Shown here: positions 7,498 through 16,000 of the stretch, in pieces
Position numbering within the stretch: position 1 is the stretch's first letter
Layout of the letters: every line of letters starts with the position of its first letter
Source: Epilithonimonas hispanica
Lineage (GTDB): Bacteria > Bacteroidota > Bacteroidia > Flavobacteriales > Weeksellaceae
Length of the DNA: 64,000 nucleotides
Assembly (NCBI RefSeq): GCF_003385395.1
Contig: NZ_QNUG01000004.1
Location: forward strand, 62,001-126,000
Direction of reading: 5' to 3'
The notes under the pieces: model-generated
Database searches by the model: none
What the model saw: only the letters and a program-made list of their open reading frames with translations
What the model was told of the DNA's origin: nothing
Translations under genes and position numbers: made by a program

Positions 7498-8559
7498 ATG
7501 AAACTTTTCACACCAATAACATTCAGAAATATAGAACTGAAAAACCGAATCGTAATGTCGCCAATGTGTATGTATTCTGCAGAAGACGGCGTTGCGAATG
7601 ATTTCCATTTTGTTCATTACGGAAGTCGCGCTCAGGGTGGCGCAGGACTTATTATCGTAGAAGCAACAGGCGTTGAACCACGCGGAAGAATCACTAACAA
7701 ATGCCTTGGAATCTGGAATGATGAACAAGCTTCGGCGTTGAAAAAAATCGTTGATTTTGTTCATCAGAATTCGGAAAGTAAAATCGGAATTCAGTTGGCA
7801 CACGCAGGAAGAAAAGGTTCTGTCTCTGCTGAAACCAACCGACAAATGAGTTTGGAAGAAGGCTGGGAAACTATTGCTCCAAGTCCAATTCCATTTCATC
7901 ATTCAGAAAGAATTCCTCACGAATTATCTGTTGAAGAAATCAAAAATTTGGTGGAAGATTTCCGAAAAGCAGCGAAAAGAGCTGTAGATTCTGGTTTTGA
8001 TGTTTTGGAAATTCACGGTGCGCACGGTTATTTGATTCATCAGTTTTTATCACCATTATCAAACATCAGAACCGATGAATATGGTGGAAATCCACAAAAC
8101 AGAGCAAGATTCTTAATGGAAATTGTGGATGCAGTTAATTCTGAAATTACAGAAAATCAAGCGCTTTTCGTAAGAATCTCTGGAACCGAGTATGCAGAAA
8201 ACGGTTGGGAAATATCTGACAGTGTTGAACTTTCAAAAGCTTTAAAAGCTAAAAATGTAGATTTGATTGATGTTTCCAGTGGTGGAAATATCAACGGTGT
8301 TACAATTCCTTTGAGACCAAGTTATCAGGTTCCTTTAGCAGAAGATGTTAAGAAAATTTCAGAAATTGAAACTGGAGCAGTTGGATTAATCACTTCTGCA
8401 GAACAAGCAGAAGAAATTTTAGAAAACGGACAAGCAGATTTGATTTTCTTGGCTAGAGAAATTTTGAGAAATCCTTATTTCGCAGTTCAATCTTCTTGGA
8501 AAAATGGCGATGATTGTTTTTATCCGCATCAATATTTGAGAGCAAAACCTGTAAAGTAA
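7498..8559 (+). CDS. namA: NADPH-dependent ene-reductase of the OYE family (YqjM/NamA-like)
   Basis: FMN-containing TIM-barrel oxidoreductase that reduces activated C=C bonds with NADPH. It begins MKLFTPITFRNIELKNRIVM, followed by the YqjM-class Cys in SPMCMYSAEDG (about residue 25). The segment AHAGRKGSV and the substrate-binding HGAHGYLIHQFLSPLSN with RTDEYGGN are intact. The C-terminal half has SSGGN and the phosphate-binding region GLITSAEQAEEIL then LAREILRNPY. At 353 residues it has the family's usual length. Probably cytoplasmic; the natural substrate is unknown, and xenobiotic or electrophile detoxification is usual for this class. Confidence 0.92.
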   Translation: MKLFTPITFRNIELKNRIVMSPMCMYSAEDGVANDFHFVHYGSRAQGGAGLIIVEATGVEPRGRITNKCLGIWNDEQASALKKIVDFVHQNSESKIGIQLAHAGRKGSVSAETNRQMSLEEGWETIAPSPIPFHHSERIPHELSVEEIKNLVEDFRKAAKRAVDSGFDVLEIHGAHGYLIHQFLSPLSNIRTDEYGGNPQNRARFLMEIVDAVNSEITENQALFVRISGTEYAENGWEISDSVELSKALKAKNVDLIDVSSGGNINGVTIPLRPSYQVPLAEDVKKISEIETGAVGLITSAEQAEEILENGQADLIFLAREILRNPYFAVQSSWKNGDDCFYPHQYLRAKPVK

Positions 8560-8574
8560 TTTATCAATTGGGTA

Positions 8575-8836
8575 ATGAAATTATTATTATTAATCAATTG
8601 ATTCCACTTGGTCTGCACCACAATATGACCTCGCCAGTTCCGGAATCGATTTTAATCAAAATTATCCTGTCGCAACCCTATCGAATTTAGAAAAAATTGA
8701 GCAATCAAAATCTAAAGAAACCGAAAAAACCTTCTGGCAAACCCCTTTGTTTATGTGGATTTGTATTGTTTTAGCGGTAGCAATTATTGGTTATTTTGCA
8801 GTTGGATTGGTTAAGGATATGAATAAGGAAAACTAG
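8575..8836 (+). pseudogene. Remnant of a membrane-anchored protein
   Basis: An ATG at 8575 gives MKLLLLIN and then a stop. In a second frame, 8594-8836 encodes 80 residues with no start codon, ending in a membrane helix (PLFMWICIVLAVAIIGYFAV) and a short basic-acidic tail (KDMNKEN). Read together this looks like a signal-peptide start and a tail-anchored C-terminus, separated by a frameshift or an internal deletion. The family is not recognised. The 190 bases after it (8837-9028) hold only AT-rich sequence. Confidence 0.5.
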
Positions 8837-9028
8837 ATTAAAAAATCTAGGCGGAAATTCTTCTATCTTAATTTTATCAAGATTTGGATAACGTTTCGTT
8901 ATTAAAGATGTTGGTTTTTATCTAACATTTGTTGTTAGTTTTTATTTAATTATTTTTAATAAGATTATTATTCGGATTAACGCTAGGAGTGAAACAAAAT
9001 TTTTGCAAAAATCAAAATAAACAATATC

Positions 9029-9499
9029 GTGGATAACACTCAATTAATAACAATACTTACAATTGGGCTACCATTAATTGGTGCAGGCGTCGGATATCTT
9101 ATTAAATCTCAACTTGAGAAAAAGAAAGAGCTCAATAACGAATTAAGTAAACAAAGAAGAGAAATTTATCAAAATTTTGTAAACTTAATAATAGATATTT
9201 TTGCTAATACTAAATTTAAAAAAAATTCATCGGATCAGAATTTGAAACAATTATACGAATTCTACAAAAAGTATGTTTTATTTGCTTCTCCAAATGTTAT
9301 TAAAGCTTTTTCTGATTATTTTCAACATTTATATGACCAAGATAAAAAGGAAGATTTAAAGTTACACTTGAGCTTAATCACAAAAATTATGTTTGAAATG
9401 AGAAAAGACATAGGCTTAGAAAATAAAGGTCTTGGTGAAAATGGTGAAATGCTTATGAGAGCATTAATTACTGATTTTGACAAAATTTATAAAAAATAG
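9029..9499 (+). CDS. Small membrane-anchored helical protein, unknown function
   Basis: A 156-residue protein with one N-terminal membrane helix (LITILTIGLPLIGAGVGYLI), a basic stretch with coiled-coil character (QLEKKKELNNELSKQRREIY) and a soluble helical domain. The layout matches small single-pass proteins often found in accessory regions, with the C-terminal domain in the cytoplasm. The start is a GTG at 9029; no ATG is available near it. It lies alone after the gene remnant and is lower in G+C than its neighbours, consistent with recent acquisition. No family assigned. Confidence 0.6.
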   Translation: MDNTQLITILTIGLPLIGAGVGYLIKSQLEKKKELNNELSKQRREIYQNFVNLIIDIFANTKFKKNSSDQNLKQLYEFYKKYVLFASPNVIKAFSDYFQHLYDQDKKEDLKLHLSLITKIMFEMRKDIGLENKGLGENGEMLMRALITDFDKIYKK

Positions 9500-9618
9500 A
9501 TTTGTCACTTGACGTCATCCAAGATTATATAATTATTTTCCTTAACCACGATTTAAGTATAGAAAATTCACATTAGTAAGTTACGATAAAAAAGACTTAA
9601 CTTCAAATCTGCACTACA

Positions 9619-9650
9619 AAAAAACCTTTCCAAAATCGGAAAGGTTTTTC
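9619..9650. terminator. Bidirectional terminator, end of hemL
   Basis: AAACCTTTCC and GGAAAGGTTT form a 10-bp stem with a six-base loop and have A/T tracts on both sides. It serves hemL on the minus strand and possibly the 9029 gene on the plus strand. Confidence 0.85.
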
Positions 9651-9655
9651 TTTAT

Positions 9656-10936
9656 CTAATACTGAAACTTCCTAAAAGCTTCCAGCGTTTTATCAATCTC
9701 TGTATCGCCAATCGCAGACGAAATAAACCAAGTCTCATAGCCACTTGGCGGAAGATAAATCCCTTGTTCCAAAACCTGATGAAACAGGTTGTTGAACAAA
9801 CCAATATTGGAATTATTCACTTCATTAAAATTACTCGCAGAAGTCACATCAAAGAAAATCGACATCATACTTCCCTTTCTGTTAATTCTGTGTCGGATTC
9901 CTTTTTCATTCAGAATTTTCCCGATTTCAAAATCCAAAGTTTCGGTTGTCTTATCTAATTTTTTATAGAAATCAACATCTTCTTTTATTAACTGTAAAGT
10001 TTTTAGTCCGGCTCTCATTGCAAGAGGATTTCCACTCAAAGTTCCGGCTTGATAAACGCGTCCTCTTGGAGAAAGCCAGTTCATAATTTCGTTTCTTCCT
10101 GCAAAAGCACCAACCGGCAATCCGCCACCAATGACTTTTCCATAAGTTACTAAATCCGCTTTCACGCCCAAAGCTTCCTGCGCGCCACCAAAAGCCAAAC
10201 GGAAACCTGTCATTACCTCATCAAAAATCAATAATGCGCCGTTCTCATCACAAATTCTTCTAAGGTTTTGAAGGAATTGATTTTCCGGCAAAATACAACC
10301 CATATTTCCGGCAATCGGTTCTACGATAATCGCCGCTATTTGCTCAGGATTGTTTCTGAAAAGTTCTTCAACTTGTTCGATATTATTGTATTCGGCAAGT
10401 AATGTATCTTTCGCCGTTCCTTGAGTAACGCCCGGAGAATTGGGACTTCCAAAAGTTGCCATTCCACTTCCCGCCTGAATCAAAAACGAATCCGAATGTC
10501 CGTGATAACAACCTTCGAACTTGATGATTTTTTCTCTTTCAGTATAACCTCTAGCCAAACGAATCGCGCTCATACAAGCTTCAGTTCCGGAAGAAACCAT
10601 TCTGATTTGGTCAACATTAGGAACATTTTCTACAATGAATTTTGCAATCTCAGTTTCCAATTCTGTCGGTGCTCCAAACGAAAATCCTTTCTCAGCTTGT
10701 AATTTCAAAGCTTCTAAAACTTCAGGATGTGTATGACCTAGAATTGCCGGTCCCCAAGAATTGATATAATCGATGTAAGATCTGTCATCCTCATCTGTAA
10801 GGTAAGCACCTTTTGCAGATTTCATAAAAATCGGAACACCTCCAACAGATTTGAAAGCACGAACCGGAGAATTAACACCGCCCGGAATATATTTGTACGC
10901 TTCTTCAAAAAGCGCTGAACTTCTTTGGTATAACAT
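9656..10936 (-). CDS. hemL: Glutamate-1-semialdehyde 2,1-aminomutase
   Basis: PLP enzyme that converts glutamate-1-semialdehyde to 5-aminolevulinate in the C5 route to heme. At 426 residues it has normal length. The N-terminal [11 protein letters not shown] and the cofactor-binding [20 protein letters not shown] are present, with FDEVMTGFR (residues 238-246) and the Schiff-base Lys267 in [17 protein letters not shown]. The start ATG is at 10934-10936. It is followed by a strong terminator and is probably monocistronic. The heme-related gene hemJ lies about 9 kb away, not in an operon with it. Confidence 0.98.
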   Translation of the reverse strand: MLYQRSSALFEEAYKYIPGGVNSPVRAFKSVGGVPIFMKSAKGAYLTDEDDRSYIDYINSWGPAILGHTHPEVLEALKLQAEKGFSFGAPTELETEIAKFIVENVPNVDQIRMVSSGTEACMSAIRLARGYTEREKIIKFEGCYHGHSDSFLIQAGSGMATFGSPNSPGVTQGTAKDTLLAEYNNIEQVEELFRNNPEQIAAIIVEPIAGNMGCILPENQFLQNLRRICDENGALLIFDEVMTGFRLAFGGAQEALGVKADLVTYGKVIGGGLPVGAFAGRNEIMNWLSPRGRVYQAGTLSGNPLAMRAGLKTLQLIKEDVDFYKKLDKTTETLDFEIGKILNEKGIRHRINRKGSMMSIFFDVTSASNFNEVNNSNIGLFNNLFHQVLEQGIYLPPSGYETWFISSAIGDTEIDKTLEAFRKFQY

Positions 10937-10960
10937 TATTGTTGATTGTTGTTTATTACT

Positions 10961-10982
10961 TTGTACATAATATATTGTACAA
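10961..10982. repeat. TTGTACA/TGTACAA palindrome upstream of hemL
   Basis: Seven-base perfect arms around eight A/T bases, ending next to the stop of the upstream glucosaminidase gene. It may be an operator or terminator, or a short form of the AATGTACA repeat seen at 4585-4630. Confidence 0.4.
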
Positions 10983-12044
10983 TTACCTTGGTTTCTTGCT
11001 TTGCAGATAAATCAATTGTCCGGCTTTTGGTTCTTGTCCGGCTTCCATCCTGTTTTTAGAATAGAGCTTTTTCAATTTGATTCCGAATTTCTGAGCAATA
11101 TCGTGCATTGTTTCGCCAATTCCTGCTTTGTAAGTTGCCGTATTTCCAGATGAATTTTTACCTTCTAGAAAAATAATATCATTCTTTTCAAGTTTAGAAT
11201 TTTCTAGTTCATTATACTTGATCAAACGTTTTTCACTGATTCCGAATTTTTTAGAAATATCAGAAACATTAGCATCCACAGGCATTATAAAAAACTTCAA
11301 ATCACCATTGGGATGGTTTTTAACCAAGATATTTTTCAAAAGAGCAACCTTAGTTTTAGAATCTATAATATCAGAAACCTCAGACTTTTTTTTCGCATAA
11401 GAGCCTTGTGAATAAGGTACTTTTACAGTTGGCGGAGTAACTTTATCATTTTGTTTTTCCTGCCCCAATTGAGCCATAAAAACAGCATCATTATTAAGAC
11501 TTGGATACAATTTCAGAATCGCATAATAAACCTCATCTTTGGTCGTATTATCAAATTCATAAAGTTTATACTTTTCAATTTTGCTTATCAAGATATGTGC
11601 GTACTTGGGATTGGTCGCATATCCAGCTTTTTTAAGTCCGTGTGCCCAAGCTTTATAATCTTTTGGATCTAGGTCAAACAATTTGGTATAATACTTTCTA
11701 GTCGCCAAAAAAATCGAGTGATCCTCGTAAGATTGCTTCGGGTCTTCATACACTCGGAAACACTCGTTGGGAGCATCATCTGTGTGGCTCATTGTTTTTC
11801 CCGTCCAATCTTCCTTACATTTGATTCCAAAATGATTTTTCCCCAATTGTGCCAATCGACTTTGTCCGCCTCCTGTTTCCAAAAGTCCTTGAGCCAAAGT
11901 GATACTCGCTGGAATTTTATATTTCTCCATTTCTTCCACCGCATAAGGTGCAAATTTTTGGACATATTGGTCTTCTGTTTTCCAAGTTTGCGCTTTCACA
12001 AATCCCAGAACACACAACAAACCAATTCCAAATAATTTTCTCAT
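10983..12044 (-). CDS. Secreted N-acetylglucosaminidase with two LysM domains
   Basis: Predicted peptidoglycan hydrolase. A signal peptide ([19 protein letters not shown]) is followed by a GH73-type glucosaminidase domain, with [16 protein letters not shown] carrying the probable catalytic Glu, then [11 protein letters not shown] and [15 protein letters not shown], ending near residue 165 with [20 protein letters not shown]. Two LysM modules follow the linker: one around [20 protein letters not shown] and one at [20 protein letters not shown]. This is a common layout for Bacteroidota cell-wall remodelling enzymes. The ATG at 12042-12044 is preferred over a TTG two codons upstream. Confidence 0.92.
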   Translation of the reverse strand: MRKLFGIGLLCVLGFVKAQTWKTEDQYVQKFAPYAVEEMEKYKIPASITLAQGLLETGGGQSRLAQLGKNHFGIKCKEDWTGKTMSHTDDAPNECFRVYEDPKQSYEDHSIFLATRKYYTKLFDLDPKDYKAWAHGLKKAGYATNPKYAHILISKIEKYKLYEFDNTTKDEVYYAILKLYPSLNNDAVFMAQLGQEKQNDKVTPPTVKVPYSQGSYAKKKSEVSDIIDSKTKVALLKNILVKNHPNGDLKFFIMPVDANVSDISKKFGISEKRLIKYNELENSKLEKNDIIFLEGKNSSGNTATYKAGIGETMHDIAQKFGIKLKKLYSKNRMEAGQEPKAGQLIYLQSKKPR

Positions 12045-12080
12045 TTTCAATATTTTAAAATATTTATCTTCTAATTTTTC

Positions 12081-12160
12081 AGGAGCTTAATCCCGCTATC
12101 CGCTATATCTTTTCCTTTTTTTGCAAAAAAGAAAAAGGATGCCGCTACTATCGGGGCTAT
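12081..12160 (+). repeat. Intergenic element D, copy 1 (left inverted arm)
   Basis: Contains TCCCGCTATCCGCTATATC (12091-12109) and a 25-base segment at 12135-12159 beginning AAGGATGCCGCTACTATCGG. Both are exact reverse complements of segments in the copy at 13235-13352. The middle is a T/A-rich imperfect hairpin. Confidence 0.9.
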
Positions 12161-12186
12161 GGGTTTCCACATCAATTCACTTTTTG

Positions 12187-13110
12187 TCAAAAAATCGAAT
12201 TTTCAAAATGAATTAACGGTCTATTTTTACTTTTCAAAAACTGATTAGCTCCTTTGATTCCCTGTAATCCGCCCGTATGAAATGTCAGAATCTTTGAACC
12301 TTTCGGAAAGAAATCTTTCTTTGCCAATTCAAAAACCTTCTGCATCATCTTTCCTGTATAAATTGGGTCAAGCGGAATCTCATATTCTTCATAAAACCAA
12401 TTTATAAAACGAATATTCTCATCCGATATTTTCCCATATCTGTTTTCATCCGCATCAATCAATTCAAAATTGCTTCTACTACTCCATTCCGAAATTGATT
12501 TTTGCAAAGAATCATCCTTCACAACCTTGATTCCGACAACTTTCTGATTCTCTTCTGCAAACTTCGAAATTCCTGCAATTGTTCCTCCGGTTCCAACTGC
12601 GGTGCAAAGATAGTCAAAATCTTTGGTGTCATTTCCCAACATATATTGGACACCTTCAACCGCCATTTCATTACTTCCACCTTCGGGAATAATAAGTGCG
12701 TTTGGATATTTTTCGGAAAATTGTTTGGTTAATTTTCCTTTATTCTGATAATCTTCTCTGGAAACAAAAAAGAATTGCATTCCGTTTTCGGATGCTTCGG
12801 AAAGTGTTGGATTTTCTTGCCAATTATTTTCTAACTCCTTTCCTCTGATAATTCCAATCGTTGGAATATCAAATTGTTTTCCAAATGCAGAAACCGACGC
12901 AACATGATTAGAAAAAGCGCCACCAAAAGAAATTAGCAAAGGATTTTCAGGTTTCGATTCCAGATATTGATTGACATTAAAGAAGAGTTTCCAGAATTTG
13001 TTTCCAGAAATTTTTGGATGAATAAGGTCTTCTCTTTTGATAAAAATCTTAACATCAAAATCAATTTTGATTTCGACAATTGGGATTTTATATTCCGGAA
13101 TTTGAAGCAT
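12187..13110 (-). CDS. PLP-dependent D-cysteine desulfhydrase/ACC deaminase family enzyme
   Basis: A fold-type II PLP enzyme of the D-cysteine desulfhydrase/1-aminocyclopropane-1-carboxylate deaminase family. The N-terminal KIFIKREDLIHPKISGNKFWK contains the PLP Lys (SGNKFWK), followed by SFGGAFSNHVASVSAFGK. The phosphate-binding loop is TAVGTGGTIAGISKF and the C-terminal motif is LTFHTGGLQGI. At 307 residues it is slightly shorter than typical. The ATG at 13108-13110 is used; a TTG lies two codons upstream. Sequence does not tell which substrate is used, although D-cysteine or another D-amino acid is more likely than ACC in this group. The gene is flanked on both sides by element D in inverted orientation. 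Confidence 0.88.
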   Translation of the reverse strand: MLQIPEYKIPIVEIKIDFDVKIFIKREDLIHPKISGNKFWKLFFNVNQYLESKPENPLLISFGGAFSNHVASVSAFGKQFDIPTIGIIRGKELENNWQENPTLSEASENGMQFFFVSREDYQNKGKLTKQFSEKYPNALIIPEGGSNEMAVEGVQYMLGNDTKDFDYLCTAVGTGGTIAGISKFAEENQKVVGIKVVKDDSLQKSISEWSSRSNFELIDADENRYGKISDENIRFINWFYEEYEIPLDPIYTGKMMQKVFELAKKDFFPKGSKILTFHTGGLQGIKGANQFLKSKNRPLIHFENSIF

Positions 13111-13234
13111 TTTCAAAATTACTTAAGTTTTGTTTAGAACGAAAATTTATAGGATTTTTTCTCTGTAGATTTAGCCAATTTTATTTAGAATAAAAATTTT
13201 AAGCTGGAAAACTTGATTGGGATTACAAATACCT

Positions 13235-13352
13235 TAGCCCCGATAGTAGCGGCATCCTTTTTTGTTATTGCGATTATTGAATAGTTCAAAAGATTGCTTC
13301 ACTTCATTCGCAATGACAAAAAAGATATAGCGGATAGCGGGAAATAGCTCCT
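13235..13352 (-). repeat. Intergenic element D, copy 2 (right inverted arm, interrupted)
   Basis: The outer parts (13235-13259 and 13324-13342) are exact reverse complements of the copy at 12081-12160. The centre is occupied by a 54-base element with its own inverted ends (see 13264-13317). Together the two copies bracket the desulfhydrase-like gene. Confidence 0.9.
13264..13317. repeat. Element E nested in element D
   Basis: The ends GTTATTGCG and CGCAATGAC are inverted with one mismatch. On the minus strand it reads GTCATTGCGAATGAAGTGAA followed by GCAATCT, a word type known from dispersed bacterial repeats. It sits between the T-run and A-run of element D; copy 1 of D lacks it. Confidence 0.7.
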
Positions 13353-13412
13353 AATTGAAAATTTAAAAAAGTTGCTATTCGACAGAGTCAATAAGCTCCT
13401 AAAAATTCTACA

Positions 13413-13443
13413 AACAAAAAATCCACCAAAAATGGTGGATTTT
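13413..13443 (-). terminator. Terminator of the transketolase operon
   Basis: AAAATCCACCA and TGGTGGATTTT pair perfectly around AAAA. On the minus strand the stem runs into a T-rich tail. Confidence 0.8.
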
Positions 13444-13464
13444 GTAAGATATAATTTTAAAAAA

Positions 13465-14418
13465 TTATTTTGTTCTCTCGATGATTTTTTTAACTGCTTT
13501 TACTACAGCTTCTGCATCAATTTGATATTTTTTCATCAATTCTGCAGGTGTTCCAGACTCTCCGAAAGTATCGTGTACAGCTACAAACTCCTGAGGTGTT
13601 GGTCTTCTTCTTGCCAAAACTCCAGCAACAGATTCTCCTAATCCACCAAGATAATTATGTTCCTCAGCCGTTACAATCTTACCTGTTTTTTCTACAGATT
13701 TCAAGATTATCTCTTCATCCAAAGGTTTGATTGTATGAATATTGATAATTTCTACTGAAATCCCTTCTTTTTCCAATTCGTCAGCAGCTAACAAAGATTC
13801 CCAAACCAAATGTCCGGTTGCAACAATCGTAACATCAGTCCCTTCTTGTAAAAGAATACCTTTTCCAATCTCGAAAGGCATATCTTCCGGAATGAAAACT
13901 GGAACCACAGGACGTCCAAATCTCAAGTAAACTGGACCTTCGTGAGCAGCAGCAGCTAATGTTGCAGCTTTTGTCTGGTTATAATCGCAAGGGTTGATAA
14001 CCGTCATTCCCGGTAACATTTTCATCATTCCGATATCTTCCAAAACTTGGTGCGTCGCTCCATCTTCACCCAAAGTTACCCCAGCGTGAGAAGCTGCAAT
14101 TTTCACATTCTTTCCAGAATACGCCACAGACTGACGAATCTGATCATAAACTCTAGATGTTGCAAAGTTGGCAAATGTTCCTGCAAAAGGAATCTTTCCA
14201 TTGATTGTAAGACCTGCTGCTAACCCAATCATATTAGCCTCCGCAATACCTGTTTGGAAAAATCTTTCCGGTGCTTTTTCTATAAACTTCTCCATTTTAA
14301 GAGAACCAATAAGGTCAGCACAAAGTGCAACTACATTTGGATTTGTATCAGCTAGTTCTGCCAATCCTGCTCCAAAACCGGAACGTGTATCTTTTTTTTC
14401 TGTGTATGTATATTTCAT
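13465..14418 (-). CDS. Transketolase, C-terminal subunit
   Basis: Second half of a two-gene transketolase (317 residues) carrying the pyrimidine-binding and C-terminal transketolase domains. It shows ALCADLIGSLKMEKF, QTGIAEANMIGLAAGL (Glu that activates the thiamine ring), FAGTFANFATSRVYDQIRQS and SHAGVTLGEDGATHQ. The C-terminal domain has VTIVATGHLVWESLLAADEL and HTIKPLDEE. It pairs with the N-terminal subunit, which ends 21 bases upstream, in the non-oxidative pentose phosphate pathway. Split transketolases are usual in this phylum, so this is not a broken gene. Confidence 0.93.
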   Translation of the reverse strand: MKYTYTEKKDTRSGFGAGLAELADTNPNVVALCADLIGSLKMEKFIEKAPERFFQTGIAEANMIGLAAGLTINGKIPFAGTFANFATSRVYDQIRQSVAYSGKNVKIAASHAGVTLGEDGATHQVLEDIGMMKMLPGMTVINPCDYNQTKAATLAAAAHEGPVYLRFGRPVVPVFIPEDMPFEIGKGILLQEGTDVTIVATGHLVWESLLAADELEKEGISVEIINIHTIKPLDEEIILKSVEKTGKIVTAEEHNYLGGLGESVAGVLARRRPTPQEFVAVHDTFGESGTPAELMKKYQIDAEAVVKAVKKIIERTK

Positions 14419-14439
14419 TTTGATCTTAATTAAAACGGA

Positions 14440-15291
14440 TTAATAATCAGCTGGTGCTTCTAAATACAATTGTTTGAAAGCTGTTTCCAACTGCTCATCA
14501 TTAGGTGCTTTCCCATGCCAAGCATGACTGCCAACCATAAAGTCAACTCCACTTCCCATCTCTGTATGAAGAAGAATCGCAACAGGTTTTCCATTGCCTG
14601 TTTCTGATTTCGCTTTATTTAGAATTGCAATAACTGCTTCCAAATCGTTTCCGTTTTTCTCTTCAAGAACCAACCATCCGAACGCTTCTAATTTAGCTCT
14701 CAAATCTCCTAAAGACAAAACATCGTCTGTATCTCCATCAATTTGTCTTCCGTTATAATCTATCGTAGAAATGATATTATCAACTTTTTTTGCTGCTGCA
14801 TACATCAATGCTTCCCAGTTTTGCCCTTCTTGCAACTCGCCGTCCCCGTGAAGTGTATAAACTAGAGAGTTATCTCCGTCTAATTTTTTACCCTGAGCAG
14901 CACCTAAAGCAACCGACAAACCTTGACCTAATGAACCAGAAGCTACTCTGATTCCTGGTAAACCTTCGTGCGTTGTTGGGTGACCTTGTAATCTTGAATT
15001 CAATTTTCTAAAAGTTGCCAATTCTGCAACCGGAAAGAAATCGAATCTTGCTAATGTACTATAAAATACCGGTGAAATATGCCCGTTTGAAAGGAAAAAC
15101 AAATCTTCGTTCTTACCTTCCATTGTAAAAGGTAATTTGTAATTCATGATTTCCCCGTAAAGTGCTACGAAATATTCTGTACAACCAAGAGATCCACCTG
15201 GGTGGCCGCTGTTTACCGCGTGAACCATTCTAAGAATGTCTCTTCTAATCTGTGTTGAAAGGCTTTTCAGCTCTTCTATTGATTTGCTCAT
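14440..15291 (-). CDS. Transketolase, N-terminal (thiamine pyrophosphate-binding) subunit
   Basis: First half of the split transketolase (283 residues). The substrate His lies in VNSGHPGGSLGCTEYFVALY, then LSNGHISPVFYSTLARFDFF and RLQGHPTTHEGLPGIRVASG. The TPP-Mg motif begins HGDGELQEGQNWEALMYA and continues to IIDYN-like STIDYNGRQIDG. SHAWHGKAPN near the C-terminus supplies a phosphate/TPP-binding His. Operon partner of the C-terminal subunit, translated first; together they equal one full-length transketolase. Confidence 0.93.
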   Translation of the reverse strand: MSKSIEELKSLSTQIRRDILRMVHAVNSGHPGGSLGCTEYFVALYGEIMNYKLPFTMEGKNEDLFFLSNGHISPVFYSTLARFDFFPVAELATFRKLNSRLQGHPTTHEGLPGIRVASGSLGQGLSVALGAAQGKKLDGDNSLVYTLHGDGELQEGQNWEALMYAAAKKVDNIISTIDYNGRQIDGDTDDVLSLGDLRAKLEAFGWLVLEEKNGNDLEAVIAILNKAKSETGNGKPVAILLHTEMGSGVDFMVGSHAWHGKAPNDEQLETAFKQLYLEAPADY

Positions 15292-15371
15292 TATTTAAGA
15301 TTTACTTTATTGCGAAAATACAATTTTTTTACGATGTCTAAAAATGAGATTGCCTTATATTCTCAAACAAA

Positions 15372-15398
15372 AAAACTCCGATTAAAAATCGAAGTTTT
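15372..15398 (-). terminator. Terminator of the beta-barrel protein gene
   Basis: AAAACTCCGAT and ATCGAAGTTTT pair with one position that becomes a G-U pair on the minus-strand transcript, followed there by a T-run. Confidence 0.7.
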
Positions 15399-15421
15399 GT
15401 ACAATTTATGTGAGGTTGATT

Positions 15422-15940
15422 TTAGTTTAAATAGAAATTATAACCAACAACAACTGCTCCTGTTGTCTCTGTAATATCTCTATCATAAAAGCCATCGTAA
15501 TCATATTTGCTAGAAACACTTTGGTATCCTAGATATAGCTCACCTGTTGGCATATTATAAAAGAATTTTGGAAAGGCATATAAACCTCCGTTGATATTAT
15601 CGGTAGTTGAGATGGCATATCCCAAATCCAATCCTACACCAATTGGCGCTTGTGGAAAGGAATATTTTCCTGAAACGGCTACAGGAATAAATCCAAAATC
15701 GTCTCCTTTATAAGACCGACCTTGATAATCGTAGCTTTTCGCAATGTAATGAGAATATCCTGTTGCAACCCCTAAATCAAAGCCTTTAGCAATATTCCAT
15801 CTATACGCAGCATCAAGTCCTAATGTAAAAGAAGAGTTATCTGTTGTTGGTACACCGATGTGGGCACCTAATTTAAAACCTTCTTGGGCATTTGTAAACC
15901 CAAAAACCGCAATAGCTGCAGCTAAAAAAATCTTTTTCAT
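15422..15940 (-). CDS. Outer-membrane beta-barrel protein
   Basis: A 172-residue protein with a signal peptide (MKKIFLAAAIAVFGFTNAQ) and alternating hydrophobic/aromatic strands typical of an eight-stranded porin-like barrel: GFKLGAHIGVPT, FTLGLDAAYRWNI, FDLGVATGYSHYI, IGVGLDLGYAIST, GELYLGYQSVSSK. The last strand GAVVVGYNFYLN approximates the outer-membrane C-terminal signature. The ligand or partner is unknown. Single gene with its own terminator. Confidence 0.82.
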   Translation of the reverse strand: MKKIFLAAAIAVFGFTNAQEGFKLGAHIGVPTTDNSSFTLGLDAAYRWNIAKGFDLGVATGYSHYIAKSYDYQGRSYKGDDFGFIPVAVSGKYSFPQAPIGVGLDLGYAISTTDNINGGLYAFPKFFYNMPTGELYLGYQSVSSKYDYDGFYDRDITETTGAVVVGYNFYLN

Positions 15941-16000
15941 AGTTTCAAAAATTTAAATTTTTCAAACTATCCTTACCAAGATTTATACCAAAACAAGATT

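Noticed and set aside
7492-7902. 136-codon open frame opposite the ene-reductase gene
   Set aside because: It lies antisense to an intact, well-conserved enzyme gene and has no recognisable features.
14440-15291. Split transketolase as a broken gene
   Set aside because: Both halves end at domain borders, have their own starts and are separated by 21 bases. Two-subunit transketolases are normal in Bacteroidota.
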